A stretch of DNA of 64,000 nt from an uncultured Porphyromonas sp. (GCF_938023125.1 NZ_CALHDW010000018.1:62001-126000); one strand, 5' to 3'. Shown: positions 43,606 through 52,996, numbered from the stretch's first letter. Notes: a model not told the origin generated them from the letters alone. A program made the numbers and translations.

Positions 43606-44301
43606 ATGAAAAAGATATATCCTACACTACTCAGCGCTATTATCCTAAGCATGGGTAGCTTATCCGCACAAAATGCGCTCCATAAGGAGATCCACCTCTC
43701 AACTACAGGCTCTCTCCAAAAAGGGCTCTCCCTAGAGGAAGCAAAGGGCTTGACCTCCATCAAAGTAACGGGCGAGATCAACGAGAGCGACATCGCCCTA
43801 CTTAACAGCATGGCCTCCGCCGGCAAGTTGGAAAAAATAGACCTCAGTGAGGCGATTTTTGGCGAAACAAAAGACCCGCTCCTAGTCGATGTCTCTCAAT
43901 ACTTCTTACCTATGATTGCCTCCCTTGGCACCGAAGACGTTGCAGGCCTGGAGGCCTACGAAAAAAGCTTGGGGCACGAAAAAGACCCTCGCTCAGTGCC
44001 CGGGTTTTGGACGTTTTTCACGAAAAAAAAGATGTTCTTTATGACCGGATACATGAGAGGTTGGGACATGAAGATAAACGAAGCCGTGCTCAAGAGTGAG
44101 AATGCAGCTCTCGTGCGGAGTCCTCAGATCCGCTCGTGGCTCAAAACGATGGGGTATGAGTATCGCGAGGCTCGCACCGATGGCGACCTCATCTTCAAAA
44201 ACGAAAAGACGAACATATGGTGCCTACTCCACTTCACCCCGTATAGCAAGACCGACTTTCCCGGCATCCACTTCTCCTCGGATGAATACGAAGTCTGGTA
44301 A
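43606..44301 (+). CDS. Secreted protein sharing the N-terminal domain of the preceding LRR protein
   Basis: 231 residues from MKKIYPTLLSAII; the 22 codons before it overlap the preceding gene and are not used. Signal peptide ends GSLSAQ. Residues ~25-100 (IHLSTTGSLQKGLSLEEAKG, SIKVTGEINESDIALLNSM, KLEKIDLSEAIFGETKD) align with the N-terminal domain of the 1186-residue LRR protein. The rest has no LRRs and no T9SS sorting domain and ends HFSSDEYEVW, so unlike its neighbour it may stay periplasmic or reach the surface by another route. It lies 14 bases after the LRR gene, clearly the same operon. Function unknown. Confidence 0.78.
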   Translation: MKKIYPTLLSAIILSMGSLSAQNALHKEIHLSTTGSLQKGLSLEEAKGLTSIKVTGEINESDIALLNSMASAGKLEKIDLSEAIFGETKDPLLVDVSQYFLPMIASLGTEDVAGLEAYEKSLGHEKDPRSVPGFWTFFTKKKMFFMTGYMRGWDMKINEAVLKSENAALVRSPQIRSWLKTMGYEYREARTDGDLIFKNEKTNIWCLLHFTPYSKTDFPGIHFSSDEYEVW

Positions 44302-44372
44302 AGGGCACCTCCCGGGGAGACTCGCCTACAACTACCCCACGTAGTGCCATAGAGAGGCCTCCCCAACAGAGA

Positions 44373-44408
44373 AAACCCACGATAGTCTCAATCGGCTACC
44401 GTGGGTTT
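44373..44408. terminator. Bidirectional terminator between convergent genes
   Basis: AAACCCACG and CGTGGGTTT form a 9-base stem; T-rich ends are present on both strands (GGGTTTCTTATGG and GGGTTTTCTC). It serves the LRR operon on + and the helicase gene on -. Confidence 0.75.
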
Positions 44409-44482
44409 CTTATGGTAGAGAGGCTCTCCCGAGAGGGAGGATACTACCTCCTAAGAAATAGCATACTAGGCGCAACTAGAGC

Positions 44483-46243
44483 CTATCGTCTCTTCTTCTC
44501 TTTGGGTTTGGGCAGAGGCTTACGAGGAGCCTTGTCTTTGCGGAAGTGCCTCTCCCGAGGGGCCGAGTCTTTTCTCCCACGAGCGGGCTCTCTCTTAGAG
44601 TCGGAGCCTTCGGCTGCATCGGCATAATCAACGATAATGCGCCGCCCCTCCACTTCGTATTGAGAGAGCTCTTCGATCAGACGATGGGCATCGTGGCTAT
44701 CCACTTCGAAGAAAGAAAACTTTTGCATCAGGTCAATCTTGCCAATGCGTACTCGCCCCGGCACACAACGATTGATCAGCTCGATAAGTTTATTTGGGAA
44801 GAGGCGATCCGTCTTACCAAAGTTGATAAAGAGACGCGTCATCCCCTCCTCGACCACACGAGGTGCACTATTTCGTCTCTCACGTTTCTCGTCTCTTGTC
44901 TCCCGCTTTAGGCTCTCGGGCTCTATCTCTTCTGCGGTGCTATAGTAGGCGAAGAAGCGCTCAAACTCGAGCGTCATGAGGCGGCGGAGCAGTTCGTCTC
45001 GGTCAATCCACGAGAGTTTTTGACTCACTTCGGGCAAAATGGCAGCAATCTCTTCGGCATGGGGGGTAGAGTCTACATGCTCCAAGCGATCGGCAAGATG
45101 GAAAAGATGCTTGCTACAAATCTCACGCCCCGAGGGGAGTGTACCGACTTCCATTTTGGCACTAATCAACTTCTCGATGCTGCGAATGCGGCTCTTCTCT
45201 CTGAGGTGGCAAAGGGCAATGGAAAGCCCGGTTTTGCCGGCACGAGCGGTGCGCCCCGAGCGGTGTGTATAGTTCTCTACGTCATCGGGGAGACCGTAGT
45301 GAATCACGTGCGTTAGGTTGTCCACATCCAAACCACGGGCAGCCACATCGGTAGCCACAAGCAGTTGCAAGTGGCCGCTACGGAAGCGTTGCATCACACG
45401 ATCGCGCTGCTCCTGGCTCAAATCCCCATGGAGCGCATCGGCATTATAGCCGTCGGCAATCAGATGCTCGGCTATCTCCTTGGTCTCCATACGTGTGCGG
45501 CAGAAGACAATCCCATAGATAGAGGGATAGAAATCGACAATCCGCTTGAGGGCAAGATAGCGCTGGCGAGCCGGCACAAGGTAGTAGATATGGCGGATAT
45601 TGCTGTTGGCTTCGTTCTTACGCCCAATGGTTATCTCTTTGGGGTCGTGCAGATAGCTGTGGGCAATGGTCGCGATCTCTCGAGACATCGTAGCCGAGAA
45701 AAGGAGCAAATTGCGCTCTTCGGGGATCTCCGAAAGGATAGTCTTAAGGTCTTCGCTGAAGCCCATATTGAGCATTTCATCTGCCTCATCGAGCACTACC
45801 GTATGGATCTCTTCGAGAGAGATGGCACGGCGGCGCATCAAGTCGAGCAGACGCCCGGGGGTGGCTACCACGATGTCTACACCCCGCTTGAGAGAGCGTA
45901 TCTGCGTCTCTATGGAGCTACCTCCGTAGACGGCCAATACACGTACCTCCGGCAAGAATTTGGCAAAAGACTCCAGGTCGCTTGCAATCTGCAAACAAAG
46001 CTCTCGTGTGGGAGAGAGTACTAACGCTTGGGGGACATTGCGTTGGGGCTGGAGCTTCTCTAGGAGGGGCAAGCCGTAAGCGGCTGTTTTGCCCGTACCC
46101 GTCTGCGCCAATGCTATAAGGTCTATATTATCTTCTAATAGATAGGGGATCACGGCAGCCTGCACCGGCATTGCCTCTGTAAATCCCAAGGCACTAACTG
46201 CGTCCAGCAGGGGTGCACTAAGTTTGAGTTCGTCAAATGTCAT
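44483..46243 (-). CDS. DEAD-box RNA helicase (DeaD/CsdA type) with DbpA-like RNA-binding domain
   Basis: 586 residues. The helicase core (about 1-370) has all motifs: AQTGTGKTAAYGLP, PTRELCLQIA, TPGRLLDLM, DEAD (VVLDEADEML), SAT, and HRSGRTARAGKTG. Residues ~455-535 form a DbpA-type RNA-binding domain (TRLFINFGKTDRLFPNKLIE, GRVRIGKIDLMQKFSFFEVD, GRRIIVDYADA), and the last ~45 are strongly basic (RGRKDSAPRERHFRKDKAPR). Such helicases remodel rRNA precursors and mRNAs, often in the cold. A TACCTTTG box ends 7 bases before the start, so the message may be nearly leaderless. Confidence 0.95.
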   Translation of the reverse strand: MTFDELKLSAPLLDAVSALGFTEAMPVQAAVIPYLLEDNIDLIALAQTGTGKTAAYGLPLLEKLQPQRNVPQALVLSPTRELCLQIASDLESFAKFLPEVRVLAVYGGSSIETQIRSLKRGVDIVVATPGRLLDLMRRRAISLEEIHTVVLDEADEMLNMGFSEDLKTILSEIPEERNLLLFSATMSREIATIAHSYLHDPKEITIGRKNEANSNIRHIYYLVPARQRYLALKRIVDFYPSIYGIVFCRTRMETKEIAEHLIADGYNADALHGDLSQEQRDRVMQRFRSGHLQLLVATDVAARGLDVDNLTHVIHYGLPDDVENYTHRSGRTARAGKTGLSIALCHLREKSRIRSIEKLISAKMEVGTLPSGREICSKHLFHLADRLEHVDSTPHAEEIAAILPEVSQKLSWIDRDELLRRLMTLEFERFFAYYSTAEEIEPESLKRETRDEKRERRNSAPRVVEEGMTRLFINFGKTDRLFPNKLIELINRCVPGRVRIGKIDLMQKFSFFEVDSHDAHRLIEELSQYEVEGRRIIVDYADAAEGSDSKREPARGRKDSAPRERHFRKDKAPRKPLPKPKEKKRR

Positions 46244-46249
46244 CGCCTA

Positions 46250-46257
46250 CAAAGGTA
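46250..46257 (-). promoter_or_regulatory. Candidate -7 box of the helicase gene
   Basis: TACCTTTG on the minus strand. Its right end lies 6 bases before the ATG at 46243, so the transcript start would be at or next to the start codon. No -33 match. Confidence 0.5.
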
Positions 46258-46440
46258 CGCTAAAATATCCTCTAAAGCATCATAAGAGAGGAGTTTAGGT
46301 ACTGATTCGCCGCCACTTAGGGGAGAGAAGAGGCCCTACAAGAGAGCCTCCACAAGGGATTGGCCCATGATGCACAAAAAAAACAAGAAAGAGAAAAAAG
46401 TATCTCCACCTATAAGCCGGCGGATAATCAAAAAGTTTTC

Positions 46441-46448
46441 TATCTTTG
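46441..46448 (+). promoter_or_regulatory. Candidate -7 box of the 46.5 kb LRR gene
   Basis: TATCTTTG, about 80 bases before the start at 46528. No TTTG at 19 bases upstream. Confidence 0.5.
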
Positions 46449-46527
46449 CGACAGAGCATTAATTTAGAAAATTTAGAGCCCACATAAAGCGACCATCAAA
46501 GGAAATATAGTATCAACTTAGTAATAT

Positions 46528-47664
46528 ATGCTTATGAAGACCCGTCTTTCTCTTGGAGGGCAGAGGTTGCTGTTTTCACTCCTTTCTGCTGCACTATTTT
46601 TAGGATTCTCGAGCCTCTCGGTAGAGAGCTTTGCTCAGGGCACGATCACCCTTAAGACCAACAAGGTCAAGGGAGATAAGGTCAACCTCAAAGTAGTTGC
46701 TCTTGATGAATTCACCATTACCGGCACCGAAGCCAACCCCAAACCCTACGGAGAAGGCTGGGCCACCTACACCTTGACGGAGCCCACCATCACGATTAAG
46801 GGAAAGATAGAAGAGCTCTGCTTTATTGCCATAAAGGCAACATCCATCACGCTGGAGGACTGCACCGACTTGTATAAGCTCGACTGCCGACAAAACGACC
46901 TGACGGAAATTGTTCTCAAGAACACCAATAACATCGAAGAACTCTACTGCGTTGAGAATGAGATCAAGGCTCTAGACCTATCCAACCAGACCCAGCTAAA
47001 CTCCTTGGATTGCTCCATGAACTTTATAAAAACACTCTCGCTAAAGAATTGCCCCCTCCTAACATTCTTGACTTGCTACGAGAATCAACTTCAAACCCTA
47101 GACCTAACAGACAGTCCCAATCTGCAAAACATCATTTGCTCTCTCAACCAAATCTCAGAACTCAAACTGGGGAAAGTGGATCAACTCACCTCGCTATCGG
47201 CTACCGTAAACCACCTGAGAGGCGAAGCGATGACGCATGTGGTAAATGCACTGCCCGACAGAACAGGACTCGCCACTCCCGGAACTTTTGGAGCGTATGC
47301 GGGCTGGGATATTAACGAACAAAACCAATGCACCACAGACGATGTAGCCATTGCCCGAAAGAAGAACTGGGAAGTAAGCCAGCACGATGGCGAAGATTGG
47401 ATTCCCTATCCGGGTGTGCCATCTTCGCTAGAGGCCATGGGGCAACCCGCGCCGGAGCTTTACGTAACCCCATCCAGCAAGACTCTCTCTATCAACAACG
47501 CCACCCCCCACACCTCGGTACGCATCTACTCGACAGAAGGCGAACTAATGGCCTATGGGAAAACGGATGCCAACGGAGCTGCCCAACTCCACAACACCCC
47601 TTTGGCAACCGGTGTTTACATCGTATCTATTGGCGGGAGAACGCACAAGCTACTCGTGCCATAA
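46528..47664 (+). CDS. Secreted cysteine-ladder LRR protein (InlJ-like) with T9SS domain
   Basis: 378 residues; a second ATG two codons in (MKTRLS) is a plausible alternative start. Signal peptide about 1-36 (ends VESFAQ). Beta domain, then about six ~21-residue LRRs with a conserved Cys in the middle of each (KLDCRQNDL, ELYCVENEI, SLDCSMNFI, FLTCYENQL, NIICSLNQI), the pattern of internalin J-type proteins. The cap module follows (MTHVVNALPDR, then QCTTDDVAIARKKNWEV), then a T9SS domain ending TGVYIVSIGGRTHKLLVP. It is monocistronic: its own -7 box upstream and two hairpins downstream. Likely a surface-attached binding protein. Confidence 0.88.
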   Translation: MLMKTRLSLGGQRLLFSLLSAALFLGFSSLSVESFAQGTITLKTNKVKGDKVNLKVVALDEFTITGTEANPKPYGEGWATYTLTEPTITIKGKIEELCFIAIKATSITLEDCTDLYKLDCRQNDLTEIVLKNTNNIEELYCVENEIKALDLSNQTQLNSLDCSMNFIKTLSLKNCPLLTFLTCYENQLQTLDLTDSPNLQNIICSLNQISELKLGKVDQLTSLSATVNHLRGEAMTHVVNALPDRTGLATPGTFGAYAGWDINEQNQCTTDDVAIARKKNWEVSQHDGEDWIPYPGVPSSLEAMGQPAPELYVTPSSKTLSINNATPHTSVRIYSTEGELMAYGKTDANGAAQLHNTPLATGVYIVSIGGRTHKLLVP

Positions 47665-47690
47665 GCCCCCCAAAACAGCGATAAAAACAC

Positions 47691-47721
47691 AAGGGCTCCC
47701 CCCAAGAGTGAGGGAGCCCTT
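47691..47721 (+). terminator. Terminator of the 46.5 kb LRR gene
   Basis: AAGGGCTCCC and GGGAGCCCTT form a perfect 10-base stem with an 11-base loop, 27 bases after the stop; the stem itself ends in TT followed by ATCCC. Confidence 0.72.
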
Positions 47722-47736
47722 ATCCCAAAAAACAAC

Positions 47737-47795
47737 GAGAGGGGCTGCGCCATGCTACCCAAACCGGGTGCGTGACACAGCCTCTCTTTCTATTT
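47737..47795. terminator. Bidirectional terminator between the LRR gene and PFOR
   Basis: GAGAGGGGCTGCG pairs with CACAGCCTCTC; T-rich tails follow on both strands (TTTCTATTTG on +, GTTGTTTTTTGG on -). It terminates the PFOR transcript and backs up the LRR terminator. Confidence 0.75.
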
Positions 47796-47873
47796 GATTA
47801 GTCGCCTCCTGCCCTAAGGGTTTTGCCTTGAGGGCAAAGAGACGAAATGCTAAAAGCAAGTAGGAGAGAGTGA

Positions 47874-50800
47874 TTACTCCTCTACACTCCAATCGGTCTT
47901 AACGAGACGTTGATAGCTATTGTAGCGATACTTGGCAGCTTCGAGAGATGCCTCAGCAAGCTCTTCTGCTTCGTCGGGGAACTGCTTATAGAGAGAAGAG
48001 TAACGCACTTCGCTCTTGAGGAAGTCCTTAAACTTACTCCAATCCGGTTCCTTACTATCGAATGAGAAGGGGTTCTTGCCCTCTTCGGCCAACGTAGGAT
48101 CGTAGTGCCAGAGGTGCCAGTAACCGCACTCAACGGCACGCTTTTCTTCGTTCTGAGCATTACCCATACCACCCTTGAGTCCGTGAGAGATACAGGGAGC
48201 GTAAGCAATAACGAGCGAGGGGCCATCATAAGCCTCAGCCTCACGGATTACCTTAAGCGTCTGAGCTTGGTTAGCACCCATGGCGATCTGAGCTACATAT
48301 ACGTAGCCGTATGTAGTGACAATAAGCCCGAGGTCTTTTTTACGAACACGCTTACCGCCGGCAGCAAACTTGGCAATAGCACCCAATGGTGTACTCTTAG
48401 AGCTTTGTCCACCTGTATTAGAATATACCTCAGTATCGAGTACGAGTACATTCACGTTCTTGCCCGAAGCGAGTACATGGTCAAGGCCACCGAAGCCGAT
48501 GTCATATGCCCAACCGTCCCCACCGATGATCCATTGCGAATGCTTGAGGAAGTAGTCCTTAAGTTCACGCATTTCGGCCAAAGCAGGAGCCTTATCAGCC
48601 TCTAGCAAAGGTAGGATGGCATCGCTGAGACGACGTGTTTCTGCAGAGTTTTCGAAGTTAGCAGTCCACTCTTCGAGGAGGGTTTTCAGCTCACCTGCAA
48701 CCGCACCGTCTGCCAACGCCTTTTCTACCACGTGCGACAAGCGATCTCTCATCGTATTGGCTGCAATGCGCATACCCAAGCCAAACTCGGCATTGTCTTC
48801 GAAAAGAGAGTTAGCCCATGCAGGTCCGTGACCGCAAGCATCTGTAGTATAAGGAGTAGAAGGAGCCGAAGCCGAATAGATTGACGAACAACCCGTAGCA
48901 TTGGCTACCATCTGACGGGTACCGAAGAGTTGTGAGATGAGCTTAACATAGGGAGTCTCACCACAACCCGAACAAGCTCCGGAGAACTCAAAGAGAGGTT
49001 GAGCGAACTGGCTATTCTTTACATTGGCCAATACATCTACCAATTTAGACTTATTGGTTACCTGCTTAACCATCTTATCCCAGTTGTCCTGCTCGTCGTA
49101 TTGTGTGGTAAGGGGCACCATCTCTAGTGCCTTACCGCCCTTGTTACCCGGACAAACGTTGGCACAATTGCCACAGCCCAAGCAGTCGAGCACATCCACT
49201 TGTATGCGGAATCCTAAGCCGGCTTCCTTGAGACCCTTACCCATCGCCTCAAGCGTTGCAACACCGGTTGTGTTCTTTTCGGCAGCATCGAGGAGGAAAG
49301 GACGGATCGTAGCGTGAGGACAAACAAACGCACACTGGTTACATTGGATACAATTTTCCATCTTCCAAACGGGAACGAAGGTAGCCACACCACGCTTTTC
49401 GCTGGCTGCCGTACCATTATCCCATGTACCATCTTCGCGACCGATAAAGGCACTTACGGGAAGGTCGTCTCCGGCTTGTGCATTGACCTTGCGCACTACA
49501 TCGTGGATAAAGTCCGTATCGTCTGTGTGGCGAACGGGAGCGTCATCTTCGAGATTTGCCCACTCAGCCTTTACAGGGATTTCGATGATCTCACTACCAC
49601 GGTCTACGGCTGCATAGTTCTTGTTTACCACGTCGTCGCCCTTCTTAGCGTAGCTCTTCACGATGAATTTCTTCATCTGCTCTACAGCGAGATCGTAGGG
49701 GATTACGTTGGCAATCTTAAAGAATGCCGATTGCAAAATCGTATTGGTGCGGTTGCCCAAACCAATCTCCTGAGCAATAGCCGTAGCGTTGATCGTATAG
49801 AAGCGGATATTGTTTTTCGCTAGATAACGCTTTACCTTGTTGGGGAGATGTTGCTCAATATCTTCGGGAGCCCAGATAGAGTTGAGAAGGAATGTTCCGT
49901 TCTTCTTGAGCCCCTTGAGCACGTCGTACATATGGAGGTAGGCCGGTACGTGACAAGCTACGAAGTCCGGAGTTACCACCAAATAGGTAGAACGAATGGG
50001 CTTATCGCCGAAGCGGAGGTGCGAAGCTGTGAAGCCGCCGGACTTTTTCGAGTCGTAAGCGAAGTAAGCTTGGCAGTACTTATTGGTATTATCCCCGATG
50101 ATCTTCACCGAGTTTTTATTGGCACCTACGGTACCATCGGCACCAAGACCGAAGAACTTTGCTTCGAATGTTCCATCCGCAAAGATAAGGTCTTCGTGTT
50201 GAGGAAGAGACGAGAAGGTAACGTCATCCACAATCCCGATGGTAAAATGGTTCTTGGGAGTGGGGAGGCTCAAATTCTCGAAAACCGAGGCAATCTGAGC
50301 AGGAGTTGTATCCTTAGAAGATAGCCCGTAACGACCGCCTACGATGAGAGGAGCGTTTTCCTTTCCATTGAATACGTTGCATACATCCATGTAGAGGGGA
50401 TCGCCCAATGCACCGGGTTCTTTGGTACGATCGAGCACGGCAATACGTTTTACCGAAGTGGGCAACGCTTTCAAGAAGTGCTTGATGCTAAACGGACGAT
50501 AGAGGTGAACGGCAAGAAGACCTACCTTTTCGCCCTTAGCTTGGAGGTAATCGACGGTTTCGCGGATCGCTTCCGTTACCGAACCCATAGCGATAATTAC
50601 GCGGTCTGCATCGGGGGCTCCATAGTAATCGAAGAGATGGTAGCTGCGACCCGTAACCTCTGCCATCTTATCCATATACTCTTGCACCATATCGGGCACA
50701 GCGAGGTAGAAGGGATTGGCAGCCTCTCTATTTTGGAAGTAAATATCCCCATTCTGGGCCGTACCACGAGTTACGGGCTTATTGGGAGTAAGTGCACGGT

Positions 50801-51419
50801 TGCGGAAAGCGAGCAAAGCATCGCGATCCACTAGAGGTGCTACATCTTCGTTGTCGAGGCTTTCAATCTTCTGAATTTCGTGAGAAGTACGGAAACCATC
50901 GAAGAAGTGAATAAAGGGTACTCGACTCTTAATGGCCGTAAGATGAGCTACAGCTGCAAGGTCCATTACCTCCTGAACAGAGCCTGTACAGAGTTGGGCA
51001 AAACCGGTCATACGTGCACTCATCACGTCTTGGTGGTCTCCAAAGATAGAAAGAGCTTGCGCTGCGATAGCACGAGCCGACACGTGGAAAACGCCCGGGA
51101 GCAACTCCCCGGCAATCTTGTACATGTTGGGGAGCATGAGCAAAAGCCCCTGAGACGCTGTAAAGGTAGTGGCCAAAGCACCTGCTTGCAATGCCCCGTG
51201 CATAGCTGCAACGGCACCACCTTCGCTCTGCATTTCTTCCACATTTACAATTTCTCCGAATATGTTTTTACGCTTCTGAGCAGCCCATTCATCCACAAAC
51301 TCAGCCATCGTAGATGATGGAGTGATGGGGTAAATAGCGGCTACTTCGCTAAACATATAGGCGATGTGTGCTGCGGCTTGGTTACCGTCGCACGTCATCA
51401 TTTTCTTTTGTTTTGCCAT
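47874..51419 (-). CDS. nifJ: Pyruvate:ferredoxin (flavodoxin) oxidoreductase
   Basis: 1181 residues, the one-chain homodimeric PFOR that converts pyruvate and CoA to acetyl-CoA, CO2 and reduced ferredoxin in anaerobes. The N-terminal pyruvate/TPP domains open with MTCDGNQAAAHIAYMFSEVA and YPITPSSTMAEFVDEWA. Two [4Fe-4S] ferredoxin motifs lie near 690 and 745 (CIQCNQCAFVCP and CLGCGNCANVCPGN). A further cluster Cys pair, CSGCGE, opens the C-terminal TPP domain, which contains GDGWAYDIGFGGLDHVL and DTEVYSNTGGQSSKSTP. All key residues appear present. Single gene, between a bidirectional terminator and an AAA ATPase gene; no obvious promoter was seen. Confidence 0.98.
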   Translation of the reverse strand: MAKQKKMMTCDGNQAAAHIAYMFSEVAAIYPITPSSTMAEFVDEWAAQKRKNIFGEIVNVEEMQSEGGAVAAMHGALQAGALATTFTASQGLLLMLPNMYKIAGELLPGVFHVSARAIAAQALSIFGDHQDVMSARMTGFAQLCTGSVQEVMDLAAVAHLTAIKSRVPFIHFFDGFRTSHEIQKIESLDNEDVAPLVDRDALLAFRNRALTPNKPVTRGTAQNGDIYFQNREAANPFYLAVPDMVQEYMDKMAEVTGRSYHLFDYYGAPDADRVIIAMGSVTEAIRETVDYLQAKGEKVGLLAVHLYRPFSIKHFLKALPTSVKRIAVLDRTKEPGALGDPLYMDVCNVFNGKENAPLIVGGRYGLSSKDTTPAQIASVFENLSLPTPKNHFTIGIVDDVTFSSLPQHEDLIFADGTFEAKFFGLGADGTVGANKNSVKIIGDNTNKYCQAYFAYDSKKSGGFTASHLRFGDKPIRSTYLVVTPDFVACHVPAYLHMYDVLKGLKKNGTFLLNSIWAPEDIEQHLPNKVKRYLAKNNIRFYTINATAIAQEIGLGNRTNTILQSAFFKIANVIPYDLAVEQMKKFIVKSYAKKGDDVVNKNYAAVDRGSEIIEIPVKAEWANLEDDAPVRHTDDTDFIHDVVRKVNAQAGDDLPVSAFIGREDGTWDNGTAASEKRGVATFVPVWKMENCIQCNQCAFVCPHATIRPFLLDAAEKNTTGVATLEAMGKGLKEAGLGFRIQVDVLDCLGCGNCANVCPGNKGGKALEMVPLTTQYDEQDNWDKMVKQVTNKSKLVDVLANVKNSQFAQPLFEFSGACSGCGETPYVKLISQLFGTRQMVANATGCSSIYSASAPSTPYTTDACGHGPAWANSLFEDNAEFGLGMRIAANTMRDRLSHVVEKALADGAVAGELKTLLEEWTANFENSAETRRLSDAILPLLEADKAPALAEMRELKDYFLKHSQWIIGGDGWAYDIGFGGLDHVLASGKNVNVLVLDTEVYSNTGGQSSKSTPLGAIAKFAAGGKRVRKKDLGLIVTTYGYVYVAQIAMGANQAQTLKVIREAEAYDGPSLVIAYAPCISHGLKGGMGNAQNEEKRAVECGYWHLWHYDPTLAEEGKNPFSFDSKEPDWSKFKDFLKSEVRYSSLYKQFPDEAEELAEASLEAAKYRYNSYQRLVKTDWSVEE

Positions 51420-51495
51420 AGCTTGTATTACTTTGATAATAGAATTTTCTCTCTTTCGTTTTGTTTTTTGTTTGAAGGAAGTCTTCTAAAAAGAC

Positions 51496-52686
51496 TTAGT
51501 AGAGGAAGCCAAAAAGCCACAAGGGAATCACGTTGCGACTTCCTACGTTAATGCCATGTACGGCATAGAAACGCTTGGGATGATAGCGAGCGGTTATCTC
51601 GCGATCCACACGGAACTCCTGCGTACCATCAATAATGAAATTGACATTCGCCCGTATCGAGGCCTCCACATTTCTTCCTTGGCTTATCTGGTTTAGGAAG
51701 AAGGTACGGCACACATCGCTACCCACATGGGTACCCATGGGTGTATGAGGCAATAGGGCATAGACGAGATTGGTGTTCTGCAAATAGAATACAGTAGGCG
51801 CCTTCACCTCTGCCGATCCACTCTTGTGTACCAAGTTGACGAGGTGGGCATCACGTAAGAAATTCACGTAATTGGTCACTGTTGCCCTAGAGGTGTCAAT
51901 GCCTTTGGCAAGGCGAGAGACATTGAGCAAAGAGGGGCCCTCCATGGCCATAAGATAGATAAGCTTACGGAGCTTGGGGAGGAGACGCTGATCGATATTA
52001 CGAATGTACATAACATCGACCTCTAGCGTCATGTTGATATTTTTAAGAACATCTTCGGAGGAGCTGTGCTGCTCCATGAAGTAGGGATAGTAGCCGTACT
52101 GAAAGTACTCGTTGAGCCAATGTAGCGGATTGAGCTTCCCTTGGATCTCCCGAGAGATCTCGATATGGCGATGAAGAATATCGTCCCACCGAACAACGGG
52201 CAGCTCTACACCCGTCTGAGAATAGATAAACTCGCGCAAAGAGAAGCCGCGCAACTCATAAGTTTTACCCACCGAGTCCCATCCATTGGCACCCGATCCC
52301 ACGATCAGAGGAGAGCCTGAATAGATGATTTTGAGGGAGGGATACTTTTCGTAGCACTCGAGCAGTTCTTCTCGCCAAGAGGGATACTTAAAGATCTGGT
52401 CGAGCAGTAGCGTTTCACCCCCTTCCGCCACAAATTCTCCGGCAAACTCTACAAGAGTTTTTGTCGTAAATAGGAATTGGTTTAGATTGACATAGAGAAC
52501 CTTACGATTAAGAGACCCATATTTTTCATTAGCCCAATCTAGTAAGAAAGTGGTCTTACCCACTCCCCGAGCACCGACAATCCCAACCAGACGCTCTTTG
52601 GGGTCGATTTCATCCATCAACGTACGTCGTACCGTATTTTCGCGTGCCCGTAACAAATGATCGTGTGTCCTAAAAAGACTTTCCAT
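51496..52686 (-). CDS. AAA ATPase with C-terminal DUF4143 (nuclease-like) domain
   Basis: 396 residues from MESLFRTHDHLLRARENTV. The in-frame sequence further upstream (to 52902) contains the promoter and is treated as non-coding. Walker A is GARGVGKTTFLLDW, Walker B is GGETLLLDQI, and a winged-helix-like segment (NVSRLAKGIDTSRATVTNYV) precedes the C-terminal DUF4143 domain, ending with REITARYHPKRFYAVHGINV. This ATPase_2/AAA_14-DUF4143 family is abundant in Bacteroidota, often in many copies, with unknown function. Nothing next to it points to a defence or mobile context. It is convergent in orientation with nothing; PFOR follows on the same strand after 76 bases. Confidence 0.9.
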   Translation of the reverse strand: MESLFRTHDHLLRARENTVRRTLMDEIDPKERLVGIVGARGVGKTTFLLDWANEKYGSLNRKVLYVNLNQFLFTTKTLVEFAGEFVAEGGETLLLDQIFKYPSWREELLECYEKYPSLKIIYSGSPLIVGSGANGWDSVGKTYELRGFSLREFIYSQTGVELPVVRWDDILHRHIEISREIQGKLNPLHWLNEYFQYGYYPYFMEQHSSSEDVLKNINMTLEVDVMYIRNIDQRLLPKLRKLIYLMAMEGPSLLNVSRLAKGIDTSRATVTNYVNFLRDAHLVNLVHKSGSAEVKAPTVFYLQNTNLVYALLPHTPMGTHVGSDVCRTFFLNQISQGRNVEASIRANVNFIIDGTQEFRVDREITARYHPKRFYAVHGINVGSRNVIPLWLFGFLY

Positions 52687-52711
52687 TACATTGATACCAA
52701 TTTTTCGGTAA

Positions 52712-52741
52712 CAAAGATAGGGAATACTTTCCATATTGCAA
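52712..52741 (-). promoter_or_regulatory. Promoter of the AAA ATPase gene
   Basis: TTG (52739-52741), 19 bases, TATCTTTG (52712-52719) on the minus strand. The predicted transcript start near 52706 gives a ~20-base leader to the ATG at 52686 and rules out the longer ORF. Confidence 0.8.
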
Positions 52742-52996
52742 TAAGCAAATGACAATAACGCACAAATTAAGACTAAAAGATCTACTCCTAGGTATGGGAG
52801 CAGGTAATTAGAGGCTCTCCCATTAGGCAGAATATGTAAAAAACCTGCATGATTGTCTCTCAAAAATTGGACAAAATCCCCACCATAATTAGGCAAAATC
52901 AATAAAAGAGGTGCCTACCCTTTGAGGGGATAGACACCTTAGCTTCTTAGTATAAAAGGGGAGGTCTACGCCATCCCACTCGGGGAGAAGCTCCTA

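Noticed and set aside
45365..46024. 219-residue ORF antisense to the DEAD-box helicase
   Set aside because: Overlaps the conserved helicase motifs on the other strand; shadow ORF.
52687..52902. N-terminal extension of the AAA ATPase with a possible membrane helix
   Set aside because: A full promoter (52712-52741) lies inside it and the family normally begins near MESLFRTHDHLL.
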